From assembly GCF_029873635.1 (NCBI RefSeq), contig NC_080426.1, positions 51,970,093 to 52,034,092 of the forward strand: a stretch of 64,000 bases of DNA. Direction: 5' to 3'. Positions within the stretch are counted from its first letter, which is position 1; each line of letters starts with the position of its first letter. The position numbers were made by a program, and so were the translations under genes. The notes under the pieces are model-generated. The model had not been told where the DNA came from, ran no database searches, and saw only the letters and a program-made list of their open reading frames with translations. The DNA comes from Malania oleifera. Its lineage: Eukaryota; Streptophyta; Magnoliopsida; Santalales; Ximeniaceae. Shown here one piece after another: positions 21,733 through 34,100 of the stretch.

Positions 21733-23926
21733 TGAAAAGCAAGGTGTAGTCCCAAGAGGGGGGGGGGTGAATTGGATTTTAAAACTTTCTTTTAATTCCT
21801 TTTGAGAATTCTTAAACTTCTTTTATTTCTTTTAAACAATTCTTGAATTGTTTGTTTAACTTTTTTATCACAAAAGAACTTAGATTCTTTTATCAAAGAA
21901 ACAATACTATTGCTTAGCCAAACAAGTAATCAATCATTCAACCAAATAGCCAAGCCAATCAATCAATCACAAATTAAAAGTAAGCAATCAAACCAAAATT
22001 AACACATACACCACTTTGGCAATGTAAGCACTTAAAATAATTTGTTTGTTTATATAAGCCTTGTATATATTAAATTTGTACTTGCTGATATGAAGCCCTG
22101 TATTAATTGTTTTGCTTCTTTAATATGATGTGCAATACAACATCCAATCAACACAATATCCACATGCTTCTCAACATTCAGAATTCAAATAAACTCTTAG
22201 TTAATTTATCTTTGGGATGTTAACCAAGTAACATACTCCCGTATGGTTTCCGCAAGGTATGGTATAACCAACGTACTCCCTTTCAGTTTTTACAATCCAA
22301 ATAAAAAATAGACTTCAAGTTTACTTGATTTCTATATTACGTAGTATATATGATTATCAATTAGACCATCTACGCAATTTAAATAGGCTGAAAAATAAAG
22401 AGTAAGGGAAAGAGAGAGTGAGACGAAGATTTTTACGAGGTTTGGCTTACACCCAGCCTACGTCCTCGCCTTTGGTAAACCACCAAAGGATTCACTAAAC
22501 ATGTTCCTTTAACAGACGGAACAAACTTTTACAACACTCCTTGGTTAAGGTTAGAGCCCGCCTTCTCCAAACGATATCCCCTCATCTGGTCACTCCTTTA
22601 CTAGGTTAGAGCCCGCCTCTTTAAGCAATATCCCCTTACTTAGCCAACGATCCAAACAATCCTTGGAATCATCAATCTACAAGATACAAATCAAATATTT
22701 GTGTACAAAGAATTTGCTCCTAAATGAGTCGATTAGTACAACAATTCAGAACTATAATATACTTCAAAGTAAATAACAATATGGAAATTAACTTGAAGCT
22801 CAATGAAGTTTGTCACCGATTAATTCTTTCAATGATTGAAAGATTTAGAATTTGTAGTACAATTCTGGTGTAAGAAGATCAGCAAAAACTCAGTTGAATT
22901 CTTGCAAGTTGAGAGCAAGAAAGAGTCTTGAGAATTTGAGAGCAATTGAGAGAGATTTTGAATATTTTCTGAATTTGAATTCTTGGTATATTGATTCAAT
23001 GACCTTTGAGGCTTATTTATAGACTTTAAAAGGTATGTAACTTGGTCCCCAAGTGACTTGGAGTATTCCCCAAGTTTTCAGAAAGTTTGAGCCCCAAGCA
23101 AACCATTTAAAAAATGTTTCCGTTGAGGTTTTTTCAAAATTCTATTCGTGGCAGTCACCTGCAATGTTATTTTTAAATGGGAAGCAAGGGCAGTAGGGTG
23201 GTAGTTGCCTACCAGGACACAACCAGTCGCCTAGCTTGACCACCCAGGCTGCTGTTAGGCTGCTGTCAACTTTGAGTACCCTTCAATTTTTCACTCATAA
23301 CTTTTTTTATGTAACTCTAAATTTGATGATATTGGTGTCAAATGAAATATAAGAGAAAATCCTACAACTTTCATGTTGAACACTTTTTAAAATAAAAAGT
23401 TTTTGATAGAGAAAAATGCACCTAAATGCAGATGTAGAAAAATTAACAGCATTTGGAAAATCCTCTTTTTGGTGCTTTTCATTCCAAAAATGATTCTAAC
23501 CTTTTTGAAATAATTTTTGACCTTATAAAAATATTTTACAAGTATGTTAAAAGGTATCTAGGTCTAATAAATTAACTTAAGAGTTTCATGTATCCATATT
23601 GAAATTATTTGAAGTACTTACATGAAATTATTTTCAATTCTTGAATTCCTTAAGGTCTTTGTGCTTGCTTCATCTTTCTTTAAGATTTCATCAAGTTATT
23701 TTTAATCTTCATGCTCATGATCTTCAAGCTTTATCTTTAAATCCATTTTTTGAATCCATACTTTAAGCTTCATATTGATCATCCTTCTTTGAAATATAAG
23801 CTTTCATGAATTCTTTAACCTTGCATTCATAATTGAGTCCTGAAAATACATCATTTAAACAAAGCATGTTAAGTTCTACTTGTTTTTTAGTATCAAAACA
23901 AGATGTTAAGCCTTGTAAGGCCAACG
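21733..23926 (-). mobile_element. J 5' LTR
   Basis: It is collinear with 16168-18378 over its whole length, with scattered substitutions and small indels. Its outer end reads GGCCAACG, where the partner has GGCCAACA. The palindromes near 23150-23270 are more decayed than in the partner copy. Confidence 0.92.
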
Positions 23927-23931
23927 GTATA

Positions 23932-25452
23932 TAAATTTTGTTTTTGGATAAACAAATTATATAGGGAAAAATCGTGTGGTTGAAACCATTTTTGATAATT
24001 AAATTATCGTGGATATTGTGGAATGAAGAATTATTGAGAATGCGATTATTGTTTGATTGTAAATTCTGGCTGGTGGAATATGCTGGTGTGGTGTTTATTG
24101 TGGTAAAATTATGAATATGTTGATTGATTGGTTGTTGTTGATTTGGATTGTGGTTCATGTAAATTATGATATAGCGTTGGCAGTGGTATGAGGAGGTCGT
24201 TATATCGTACCTGGTATAACCGTCATATAATGTTGGCAGTGGTATGTGGAGGTCGTTATATGGACGTTTATATTGGGAGGTAAACATTGGCAGTGGTATG
24301 AGGAGGTTGTTTACCTTTTTACTATGAACAGAGTGTTATTTTGTGTCTTGTGTGGACATTTATGCTATGTTTTTGTTAGTCCTGTGTGGACATTTATGCT
24401 GTGATTTGATTAGTCCTGTGTGGACTAGTCCTATGTGGACATTTCTGTTATGGTTTGATTAGTCCTGTGTGGACATTTATGCTGTGATTTGATTAGTCTT
24501 GTGTGAACCAGTCCTGTGTGGATATTTCTGCTATGGTTTGATTAGTCCTATTTGGACATTTATGTTGTGATTTGATAGAGTCTTGTGTGGACGATTACAT
24601 GACATATGGATGTAAACCCTGTGTGGATAAAATTTGAAATTGTACGAATATTCTGTGTGGAATAATTGTGATAAGGGTATAAGTGTGACTTTAATTAATT
24701 AAGTAGTTTGGGTAAAGTAGATTACTCCACCCAAGGGCTTGCTGAGAAAGGTGAGTACTTTGGTAATTAACTGTGGGTACCAGAGTAGAGGGAAGCCACT
24801 TGTATGGGCCGGTGATCTTCCTTATTCTCGGTGACTTTACCTGAATACATAACCCGAGAGCTTACTAAGAAAGGTGAGTGCCCTAGTGTTAGCACTAGAG
24901 CAGAGGGAAACTACTTATATAGGTGGGTAGATTTCTCTATTCTCGGGAATTAACAATAAGATATTGATAATTGTGTAATTTGATTGGTTGGCAAAGTCGT
25001 TGACTTTTTGTGATTATGGGCACGATATTTTGGGTTACTTGCGAATTGTGGATGCACTTTGGATAGATATTTTAATTGTATATTAAAACTTCAGTCACAC
25101 ACTGTTATAAACTATTTCTTCCTTATTGAGAGGTGTCTCATCCCGTCTTATGTTAAATATTTTCAGGTTATCTAGGAGATCGAGCTTAGATAGCTCCAAG
25201 GTGGGTAGTTTTGTGAGTGAAACTAGAACGGATATGTATTAGTTTTTATAGATCTTTATTTTTGTTTTAGGTTTTGTAATATGGAAAATGTTGTTGTAGG
25301 ATACGAGTTTGCTAATGTGTAAATATATAACTCTGGTATTTTATGTTTGAGGTTATTTTATTATTATTTTTTTTCGCTGCGTAAATGGTATCAGAGACGC
25401 ATGTCGGTCTCATAACACCTCGGGCCCCACGTGGCGGGTCTAGGGCATTACA
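23932..25452 (+). mobile_element. I 5' LTR, right piece
   Basis: It continues the I LTR after insertion J and matches 27880-29409. It holds a TGTGTGGACATTT tandem array, the GCTTGCTGAGAAAGGTGAG and GAGGTGTCTCATCCC blocks, and ends CATTACA. Confidence 0.92.
24330..24640 (+). repeat. TCCTGTGTGGACATTT tandem array
   Basis: Seven or more imperfect units based on GTCCTGTGTGGACATTTATGC plus a TGATTTGATTA spacer. The same array is in the 3' LTR at 28285-28620 with a different number and order of units. TCCTGTGTGGA is close to a short inverted repeat. Confidence 0.85.
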
Positions 25453-25454
25453 GT

Positions 25455-25468
25455 TGGTATCAGAGCAT
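25455..25468 (+). promoter_or_regulatory. I primer-binding site (tRNA-iMet)
   Basis: TTGGTATCAGAGCA lies two bases after the LTR end, complementary to initiator tRNA-Met. Confidence 0.9.
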
Positions 25469-25855
25469 AACGACCTTGTAGACTTTAGGAGGATTTATAC
25501 CAAAGTATAGGTTTGAATTGAATAAGGGTAGGAATGGGTAGAATAGCGTATTGATAGGAGTTTGAGGTTGTTTCGTAATCCGGAGGCAGAAATCCCTTGA
25601 CGGACTTATGTGATTTTCTGAATCAGTTGACAGTTTCAGAAAACCAAGGTAAATCCATTGACGGTGATGTTTCTGAGTTGTGAAACTGAGATTTGGAATT
25701 TAAATATTGGAAGTTCAGATGATTGTGGATAAATGGATGTTGGATGTTTAATTGAGGATATGGATATTAATTTGGTTTTCCGTTATGATGTGTATGTCAA
25801 ATATATAAAGATGTGGAGATTCTAAATTGCATTTGTTGTACATTTATATTCAGGG

Positions 25856-26935
25856 ATGGATCCTAGAGGAAAGGGCGTGGATGAAGGAGGAGGAAGCGAA
25901 ATGGGAGCTTTTAGCGGGGACGAGGTTAACACCTCTCGGCTGTTACGAGGAATAGCTCATTAGGTTAGGGAAGATATGAGATGGTATTTTGGGGGGAACA
26001 AGCTATCCACCAGTGCATCGGGGTTGCACCATTGACTAGTTCACTTATCTAAAGCCCTCGTCTTTTGAGGGTGGCACCGATCCAATTAAGGCTAAAATGT
26101 GGATGCAAGAAATGGAGAAAATTCTTGCCGTGTTGAATTGTACTGAGGAGCAGAAGGTCCTCTTTGCCACCTTCAAACTGGTTGGAGAAGCTGAACGGTG
26201 GTGGCATGCGATGAAACTATTTGAGGAACAATGAGTGGTATTAATAGCAATGACCTGGGTTCGCTTCAAGCAGGTTTTCTATGACTGATATTTTCCCGCC
26301 ACCACTAGAAATGCAAAGGCGGAAGAATTCTTCAGCTTGACTCAGAGGCGCCTCACTGTTCAGCAATATGCTGCTAAATTTATGGAGTTATCTCGCTTTG
26401 CACCTTTTGTGGTTCCTGATGAATATCAGAAGGCGAGGTGGTTTGAGAGGGGCCTGACTCAAAGAATCCATGAGCATATGGTATGTTTATAGATTCAAGA
26501 TTTCATGGAGTTAGTGGAGAAAGCTACGATGGCAGAGTCAAGTCTGTAGAGGGGTACAGAGGCATCAGAATGAAGAAAGAGGCCTATGTCTCCACGATCC
26601 CAAACAAATGTCAGACAAGGGTCATGGAGGGGAGACAGAGATGCAGCAGGTCAGGGGTCAGAAAGAAGTGATCGAGGACGTCAGAATGATTTGTCACGCC
26701 CCTATTGCCCTAGGTGCAATTAGTGGCATTGGGGAGAATGTCAGGGTAGGAAGGTTGTATGCTACAGGTGTGGAAAACAAGGTCACATAGCTCGGGAATG
26801 TTAAGAACCGTCAAATAATGCACCAACCCCTAACCAAAATCAGAATCAAAGGAAAAATCCGGTGCCTCGTGGCGGCAGAGGTCTAGTGCGTGTCTATATG
26901 TTGGGTACACCTGAAGAGGGCAACACTAAAGGCCT
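25856..26935 (+). pseudogene. I gag relic (Ty3/gypsy type)
   Basis: The start is ATG at 25856 (MDPRGKGVDEGGG). This matches the MDP start of gag in A (47127) and F (43440), and all three have CAGGATGGA or CAGGGATGGA just before it. The capsid part (retrotransposon gag domain) can be followed with frame changes, including [10 protein letters not shown]-type and FQYAAKFMELSRFA-type segments. A CCHC zinc knuckle CYRCGKQGHIARECx ends near 26802. After a basic Gln/Asn-rich tail the frame runs into non-coding DNA, and no protease follows. In A and F the protease starts within about 120 codons of the knuckle, so the absence here is real. Several stops and frameshifts are present. Confidence 0.85.
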
Positions 26936-27120
26936 AGGTAATATGCTTATATGTAATATGTTTATATTAGTATATGTGTTCATGTTGTTTGACTTTGCAT
27001 GATTTGATGTTGCACATGTTTGAATTGCTTGAGATTTGTGAATGTGGTTAATTAGCTTATTGGTCTATAAATGGGTGACTAACGAATTTCAGGGACGAAA
27101 TTCTTTTAATAGGGGGAGAA
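26936..27120 (+). promoter_or_regulatory. I tail and polypurine tract
   Basis: A short non-coding tail includes GAATTTCAGGGACGAAATTC, itself an inverted repeat, then AATAGGGGGAGAA, which ends at 27120 directly before the LTR. Confidence 0.85.
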
Positions 27121-29409
27121 TGTTACAACCCAAAAATTTTTAAATAATTTGAAATAATAAGGAAGATAGAAGGGAAGGAAGAATAAATTCGAAAAGATGG
27201 CAGCAAACATTTGTCAACAAATAGACTGGTCTCGTCAACGAATGTTCTTCTTAGCTCGTCAATGAGGGTACGTGTCTCGTCGATGAGGAATTACCGAGAG
27301 GGGTTCTTCGCATGACTAAATTCTTCGACGAATGGCTGTTTCGTTGACAAACTGTGTACTTGGACTCATCGATGAATCGACGTGTCTCGTCGACGAATCC
27401 ATGTGTATAAATCGTGGATTTCTTTCATTGCAGCACGAAATTTTTGCATGTTCTTCTTCTCTTTCTAAAAACTTCGGCCATTCCACCTTCTCTCTTTGAT
27501 TCTGGGTCAGATTTAGCTCAGTTTGACGATCAAAAGCTACTACGAGACTTCTGGGAAGATTTTGTGTAATATAGGCAGAGTGGATCTTTGATTTGAGTAG
27601 TTTGGGAAACATCCCAAAACCAAGGTAAGTGAGTCATTTTGGGGTTTCCTTAGCAAATATTGTCATTTGGAGCTTAGGAAGTATTATAAGGGTGTTTTAC
27701 TAAGATTTGAGGAATTTGAAATTTTTGAATTACAGGGTCTCGTTTTGTTGATTTTGGGTCGAATTTCAAAGAGCGGGTAAGGGGAAATATTTTATAATGG
27801 CTTTTTAATAATTTGAAATGACTAGTTTTGAGTATATATATATACAGGTATAATTTTCTAAACCTTGATGGTATTGAGATGTTGTTTTTGGATAAATAAA
27901 TTATATTGGGAAAAATCGTGTGGTTGAAACCATTTTTGATAATTAAATAATTATGGATATTGTGGAATGAAGAATTATTGAGAATGCAAATATTGTTTGA
28001 TTGTGAATTCTGACTAGTGGAATATGCTGATGTGGTATTTATTGTGGTAGAATTATGAATATGTTGATTGATTGGTTGTTGTTGATTTGGATTGTTGTTC
28101 ATGTAAATTACGATATTGTGTTGGCAGTGGTATAAGGAGGTCGTTATATTGTACCTGGTATAATTGTCATATAACGTTGGTAGTGGTATGAGGAGGTTGT
28201 TATATGGACGTTTATATTAGGAGGTCAACATTTGCAGTGGTATGAGGAGGTTATTTACCTTGTTACTATTAACAGAGTGTTATTTTGTGTCCTGTGTGGA
28301 CATTTATGCTATGTTTTGGTTAGTCCTGTGTGGACCAGTCCTGTGTGGACATTTATGCTGTGATTTGATTAGTCTTGTGTGGAGCAGTCCTGTATGGACA
28401 TTTTTGCTGTGGTTTGATTAGTCCTGTGTTGACATTTATGTTATGATTTAATTAGTCTTATGTGGACCAGTCCTGTGTGGATATTTCTGCTGTGGTTTGA
28501 TTAATCCTGTGTGGACATTTATGTTGTGATTTGATGGAGTCCTATGTGGACGATTACATGACATGTGGATGTAAACCCTGTGTGGGTAAAATTTGAAATT
28601 GTATGAATATTCTATGTGGAATAATTGTGATAAGGGTATAAGTGTGACTTTAATTAATTAAGTAGTTTGGGTAAAGTAGATTACTCCACCCGAGGGCCTG
28701 CTAAGAAAGGCGAGTACTCTAGTAATTAATTGTGGGTACCATAGTAGAGGGAAGCCACTTGTATGGGCAGGTGATCTTCCCTATTCTCGGTGACTTTACC
28801 TGAATACATAACCTGATGGCTTATTGAGAAAGGTAAGTGCCCTAGTGTTAGCACTAGAGCAGAGGGAAACTACTTAAAAGGGCCGATAGATTTCTCTATT
28901 CTCGGGAATTACTAATAAAATATTAATGATTGTGAAATGTGATTGGTTGGCAAAGCCGTTGACTTTGTGTGATTATGGGCACGATATTTTGGGTTACTTG
29001 CGAATTGTGGATGCACTTTGGATAGATATTTTAATTGTATATTAAAAGTTTAGCCACACACTATTATAAACTATTTCTTCCTTACTAAGAGGTGTCTCAC
29101 CCCGTCTTATGTTAAATCTTTTTAGGTTATCCAAGAGATCGAGCTTAGATAGCTTTAGGGCGAGTAGTTTTGTGAGTGAAACTAGAACGGATATGTATTA
29201 ATTTTATAGATCTTTATTTTTCTTTCAGGTTTTCTAATATGGAAAATGTTGTTGTAGGATATGAGTTTGCTGATGTGTAAATATAGAACTCTAGTATTTT
29301 ATGTTTGAGGTTATTTTTAATATTTTTTTCCCGCTGCGTAAATGGTATCAGAGACGCATGTAGGTCTCATAACACCTCGGGCCCCACATGGCGGGTCCAG
29401 TGCGTTACA
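27121..29409 (+). mobile_element. I 3' LTR
   Basis: It is intact at 2289 bp, starting TGTTACAACCC and ending GCGTTACA. Order of parts: CGTCGACGA array, CT-rich leader-like part, TGTGTGGAC array, CTGCTAAGAAAGGCGAG, CACACACTA, GAGGTGTCTCACCCC, then GGTATCAGAGACGCATG near the end. Confidence 0.93.
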
Positions 29410-29414
29410 CATTT

Positions 29415-30824
29415 GTTGTTTTGGTATATGCGACATTTATTCCCTGATTTATTTTCACACATATCAACTGCTGACTTTAAGTGTGATACTTGCATTCTTG
29501 CCAAAAGTCATCGAATTACTTACCATTAAGTATGCAAAAAAGTGACGTTCCATTTGCTTTAATTCATTCTAATGTGTGTGGACCCTTTCCTATTTCTACT
29601 GCATTTGGAATTCGCCAGTTTGTAATATTTGTTGATGATTGTACTCACATGACTTGACTATACTTGCTGAAACATAAAGATGAGGTATTAAGTGTGTTCA
29701 AATCAATTCATGTCATTGTTCAGACTCAATTTTCTGCTAAGATACAGATTCTCTGGTATAATAATGGTCTTGAATATTTTAACTAGGCATTCCTTGATTA
29801 TTTCCAACACCATGGAATTATTCATGAATCTTCTTACCCATGGACTTAGAAAAATGGTGTTTCTAAACGAAAAAAACGACATATACTTGAAATTTCTCAT
29901 GCCCTCTTACTTGGCGCCCATGTACCCAACTGGCACTGGGCTGATGCAATTGCTACAGTTGTGCACCTCCTCAACCGTATGCCATCTAAAGTTTTGGATT
30001 TTAAGACACCCCTACAAGCTCTTTCAAATTATATGTCCTTACCTACAGTATTAATGATTCCTCCCTGGGTTTTTGACTGTGTAGCTTTTGTACATCTCCA
30101 TAAGGACCAACGTAATAAACTTGATCTATGTGTTGTTCGATGTCTTTTTTTGGGATATGTTGTTCATCAAAAAGGATATTGGTGCTATGACCTGATCACC
30201 AAACGCGCATGTAACTATGGATGTAACATTCTTGGAATCCAACTTGTTCTACTCTCCCTCAATATCCAATTCTTCTCTTCAGGGGGAGATCCAAGTTGAA
30301 GAGCAGAATTGGTCAAGATTTGACTTGATAGGGTTTGATGACATAAATATGGTAGTCAGTGGGGAACCTGATAAAACTCCAAATGAATCTCCAGAGGATG
30401 GCATAACTTTAAAAGCAACATCTACTCCAGCATCATCTACATCAACCCCACCTGAGGTTGAATAAGAATCCCCAGCAACATCTACACTAGCAACATCTAC
30501 ATCAACCCCACCTAAAGTTGAACAAGAATCCCCTCATAACTCAATACTTGAAGAGCCATCTCTTGAGAATATCGCCGAGGTAAACTCTTCCATTAAACTT
30601 TCAACTAATAATGATATGGATATCTCTACTGGTTATACCTTACCTTTTAGGCATAATTGTGGAAAGCCACCAAATAGGTACTCTTCAGAAATTAAGGAAA
30701 GAAGGTCAAGGTATCCGCTTGCCAACTATGTATCTACAAAGAAACTATCCGAACCCATTGAAAAATTTGCACACAAACTTTCCTCGAACCATGTTCCAGT
30801 TGATGTTCAGGAAGCTCTAACAGA
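29415..30824 (+). pseudogene. K integrase and RT start
   Basis: Ty1/copia integrase. The zinc-binding part ends FKCDTCILAKSH (29470-29510). The core runs through PFALIHSNVCGPF, FVIFVDDCTHMT, a WYNNGLEYFN segment where the family has SDNGGEY, and NGVSKRKKRH where it has NGVAERKNRH. GAHVPNWHWADA, LNRMPSKVLDFKTPL and GYVVHQKGYWCYD follow. Two catalytic acids are therefore lost (Asp to Asn, Glu to Lys), both explained by G-to-A. The first Asp position (HSDVWGP in the family) reads HSNVCGP. A low-complexity Ser/Thr/Pro linker (30420-30520) follows, then FAHKLSSNHVPVDVQEALTDP at the start of RT. Insertion A cuts it at 30825-30829. Confidence 0.9.
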
Positions 30825-30829
30825 CCCTA

Positions 30830-31647
30830 TGTAGAGACCCGAAAAATATAATATTGAGAATAAATAAGAAAATGATAGAAAATGGGTTGGTGAGGAGAAA
30901 ATCAACTACGATTTTTTGGAGTATTAAGAAAACCGTTGACGGTTATATGATTTTACCGCAGCTGGGTAAATGGGTAAACAGTGAAAACTAGGCTGGTTAA
31001 AGAGAAAATTGGCGACGGTTTTCTACGAGGCTGCATGTCATTTTCTTGTTTTTTTTTTATAAAAAACTCTCTCTCTCTCCTCTGAAAAGCTGTGAATCTC
31101 TCTCTCTCTCTCTTTTCATTTTCTCACTCTAGAATCGCCCAATCGACAATTAGACTCCGTATCTAGGGCCTAGCGGCAATTCTCTTCAATTTGACCGGAG
31201 TAGAATTGTGTTCTGAGAATCCCAGGCACCATCCAAAATTGAAGTAAGGAATTTGTTGATGATGTTGATTGGTGCTTTAATTAGTTTAATGGGTGTATAG
31301 GCTTTGGAATGTGAATATGAACATTATTCTAGGGTGAATTGATAAATTGGGATTTGTGGAATACGTGGTTTTGGTGTGAACGCCGCATGTGCGGGTCTAG
31401 GGTTCCTACGAGCGTTTCTTTAAGAAATGAGGTAAGGATGATAAATAGTAAATTATGTGATGTTTCCTTGGTTAAATGAAGTATGTGGGTCTAAGGAAAA
31501 ATGTGAATATGATATTATTCTGGGGTTACATGAGTTCAGGATATTAGAGTTCCGAACGCCGTGGGCATAAGTATAGTGTATTTACAGGACTCTCGATAAT
31601 TAGGTAAGGGGAATATGTTACGCCAGTTAATTTTCAGAAATATTATC
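30830..31647 (+). mobile_element. A 5' LTR, left piece
   Basis: It starts TGTAGAGACCCGAAAAATAT and is collinear with 56543-57465. It includes the GGCGACGGTTTTC-type repeats, a CT-rich run (31067-31112), and a leader-like part ending AATATTATC. There F is inserted with target TTATC. It resumes at 45261. Confidence 0.93.
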
Positions 31648-34086
31648 TCTAACGAACCAAAATTTTATACCATTTCTTTTTTGAAACTATATAACATATT
31701 CTATTATCCTGTACTTGTGGTAATATCATCACGGACCCACTAGTGAGGGCCATGGTAACCTGTGCATAACATGTAACACCTATGCAGCAGAAAACATACA
31801 TATCCAATTTAGTTCCAAAAACACAATACCAGAGTACATTCTACCCACCTATATATATATACACACACATATACATAACATTTCCCAAAAATCCCAAAAT
31901 GTTGTGGGTTGTACTATCCAGCCTATGACTCACCCCAAAAACTATGCCGACTCAGTCGTCTCCTCTATCTTTGAGCCGGCCTTGCACGCCTCTCTAGGTT
32001 ACCTGAAATGTTCATAATGCTGAGGTGAGACACCTCTCAGTAAGGAAAAACATGTTATTACCAGTGTGTGACATAAAATTTTATTTACAACATATCTTTT
32101 AATTAAGACTGTAAACAATATATCATGTAAAAACATCTGTATAATAACTTATGCTTATGTCATTAAAATATGAGAATTTTTGAGTTATCTATTCAAACAT
32201 GCTTCTAACTGTACTAGGTAATCTTTATTTTCTATGTGTACTATATATATACATAACTTTGAAAACTTCCCTGGATGACTGTATGTCATGACTTACCCCC
32301 TTATGACTAGGTTATGCAGCCTGTCGGCGAGGTTTAATACTGGTTGGCCCTCTAGTGCTAGCCTAATTGTATGCATATATCTAGATATGCCTATAGTATG
32401 AAAGGCCCCGTTCCACCTGGTCCGAACGCCAGGGAGCCCTCTACTCTACCTATGAGCACAATCGGCAATACCATACTTTATCTGAGACGTATGGTTGTGT
32501 TGTCTATACTGTATAACTACGGTACCATGCTCTATAAACTGCTATGTTCCATTAGGGCTTGATACTGTGTAATACTATTTCTATATAAATCTAACTATTT
32601 TACCATGATTTTGTATTAACTGTATAACCATGATCCTGTATTTCTCTGTATTAACCATGACGGTGTAATAATTGTATCACTGTGTAATCTGTATTTTTGT
32701 ATGTTATGGTTCTATGCTTTGTATATCATGGTTCTATGTTTTATATATCATGGTTCTATAAAACAATGTATAATCATGGTAAATATTGTGTAAACATGGT
32801 TTTGTAACTTACTATATTAACATGGTTCTGTAAAATACTATATATCATAATTCTGTATAACCACATAAACTGTAATTTTATAATATTTTGCATAGTTGTA
32901 GCTCATTAAATAAAACTGCATAAGTTGTATCTCATAACTCTGTAAAAACTATATAATCATGTTTTTATAAATTTTTATAACATATTTCTGTAGAAACTAT
33001 ATAAACATAATTCTATAACTCTGTATGAATATTCTATAATATTTCAGTATTTCTCATGCCACACAACTAAATAAAATTCTATAAATATGTTCTATAAAAT
33101 TGTATAATTTTCATGCTCTGATATATTCAAAAATTATACTCTAAAAGTTCATGATCAAATACTATACTTTACTGGTAAAGCTTCTAATAAAGCTAGCATA
33201 ACAAGTTTTCCCCTTACCTAACTATCTAAGCTCTAATTATTATTTTACAATCTCACGCATGCGGCATTCATAATTTTAACACCCTGAAATAACACACATA
33301 TAATTCATAGTCAATCAACTGAATTTACTAGAATAATTATCACATTCATATTTTCCCCAAATCCGCATATCCATAATTTCTAAACTATAAATTATTTATC
33401 ATTTTACCTGGGTTCCTAAAATAACACCCGTTGGGATCCTTAACCCATGCATGCGGTGTTTGGAAACCCAAACCCTAAGATCACAACACCCTAGTTTAAT
33501 CATCCCAAACACTAGTATATCAACATCTAATACTAAATCTAGGTTCAGAAAAGTCTGATATCTATAAAACCTTTAAACAACCTACTTACCCTGATTTTGG
33601 GATGATGCCCAAACTACTCAAACCATGATTCTGCTTAGGTTAAGTTGTAGAGAATCTCCTTAGGATCATCGTGGTAGCTTCTGATAGTCAAACCGAGGAG
33701 AAACGAAGCCAAAATCTTCAAGAGAAGGAGGAGAAGCCATTTTTCTAGAGAGAGAAACGAAAAGGGACGGGATTTCTCGTTAAAAACATGAGTTTTGCAT
33801 ATTTATAGGTGGCTGGCCATGTGGTCTCATTGATGAGACACATGGCCTCATTGACGAATAGAAGAAGAGAGTTTGTCAACAAAGGTGAAGAGCTCGTCAA
33901 CGAACCAATGGGTCTGAATTACCCCCTATTAGTTTCTCTTTGTCGATGAAGCTTGAAACTCGTCCACGAACCGAACATAGGAGTTCATCGACAAAGTCGG
34001 GTGTTCGTCGACAAACCCTACTTTACCTCCTTTAAATTTTCCTTTCTATTAATTATTTAATTATTATTATTTCCTGGGTCTCTACA
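31648..34086 (-). mobile_element. F 3' LTR
   Basis: The 2439-bp LTR ends GGGTCTCTACA in plus orientation. It contains CACCTCTCAGTAAGG (32031), a long field of CATGGTTCTATA-like imperfect repeats (32590-33060), and CGTCGACAAA/TCGTCAACGA repeats at 33830-34020. Confidence 0.92.
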
Positions 34087-34100
34087 TTCTCTCCTCCTTA
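34087..34100 (-). promoter_or_regulatory. F polypurine tract
   Basis: The minus strand reads ATAAGGAGGAGAGAA directly before the LTR start TGTAGAGACCC, as in A and L. Confidence 0.88.

Larger units (their letters stand above)
16168..23926 (-). mobile_element. Element J: SIRE/Maximus-type copia, gag-only
   Basis: This minus-strand element lies in the 5' LTR of I. Two LTRs of about 2.2 kb (16168-18378 and 21733-23926) flank 3.35 kb of internal DNA. Target copies are gtatt (16163-16167) and gtata (23927-23931). PBS, gag and polypurine tract are in the right order for a minus-strand copy. The internal region has a long gag, then about 1.3 kb of AT-rich non-coding DNA straight to the polypurine tract. 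All pol domains of a SIRE element are absent, without scars that would mark them. This fits the class of gag-only terminal-repeat elements known in plants, or a deletion derivative. Confidence 0.9.
15389..29409 (+). mobile_element. Element I: Ty3/gypsy-type, gag-only
   Basis: It is bounded by TGTAACAACC at 15389 and GCGTTACA at 29409, with target copies CATCC (15384-15388) and CATTT (29410-29414). These differ by two C-to-T changes. LTRs of about 2.3 kb flank a 1.67-kb internal region that holds a tRNA-iMet PBS (25455), one gag relic with a zinc knuckle and a polypurine tract (27111-27120). There is no protease, RT, RNase H or integrase, and no room for them, so the element depended on proteins from relatives. 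Its 5' LTR is split by J. The two LTRs differ mostly at CpG sites. Confidence 0.9.

Noticed and set aside
23763-24287. A 174-codon minus-strand frame rich in Asn and Gln
   Set aside because: It spans the junction of J and the I LTR, and a similar frame in the other I LTR (27674-28102) lacks the part from J; it reads through LTR DNA.
24330-24640. A second CRISPR-like appearance (TGTGTGGAC units with spacers)
   Set aside because: The spacers are variants of one sequence, the field is present in both LTRs of I, and the context is plant nuclear DNA.
26483-26790. Open frames in the gag region of I in other frames
   Set aside because: They overlap the zinc-knuckle reading frame and show no independent similarity.
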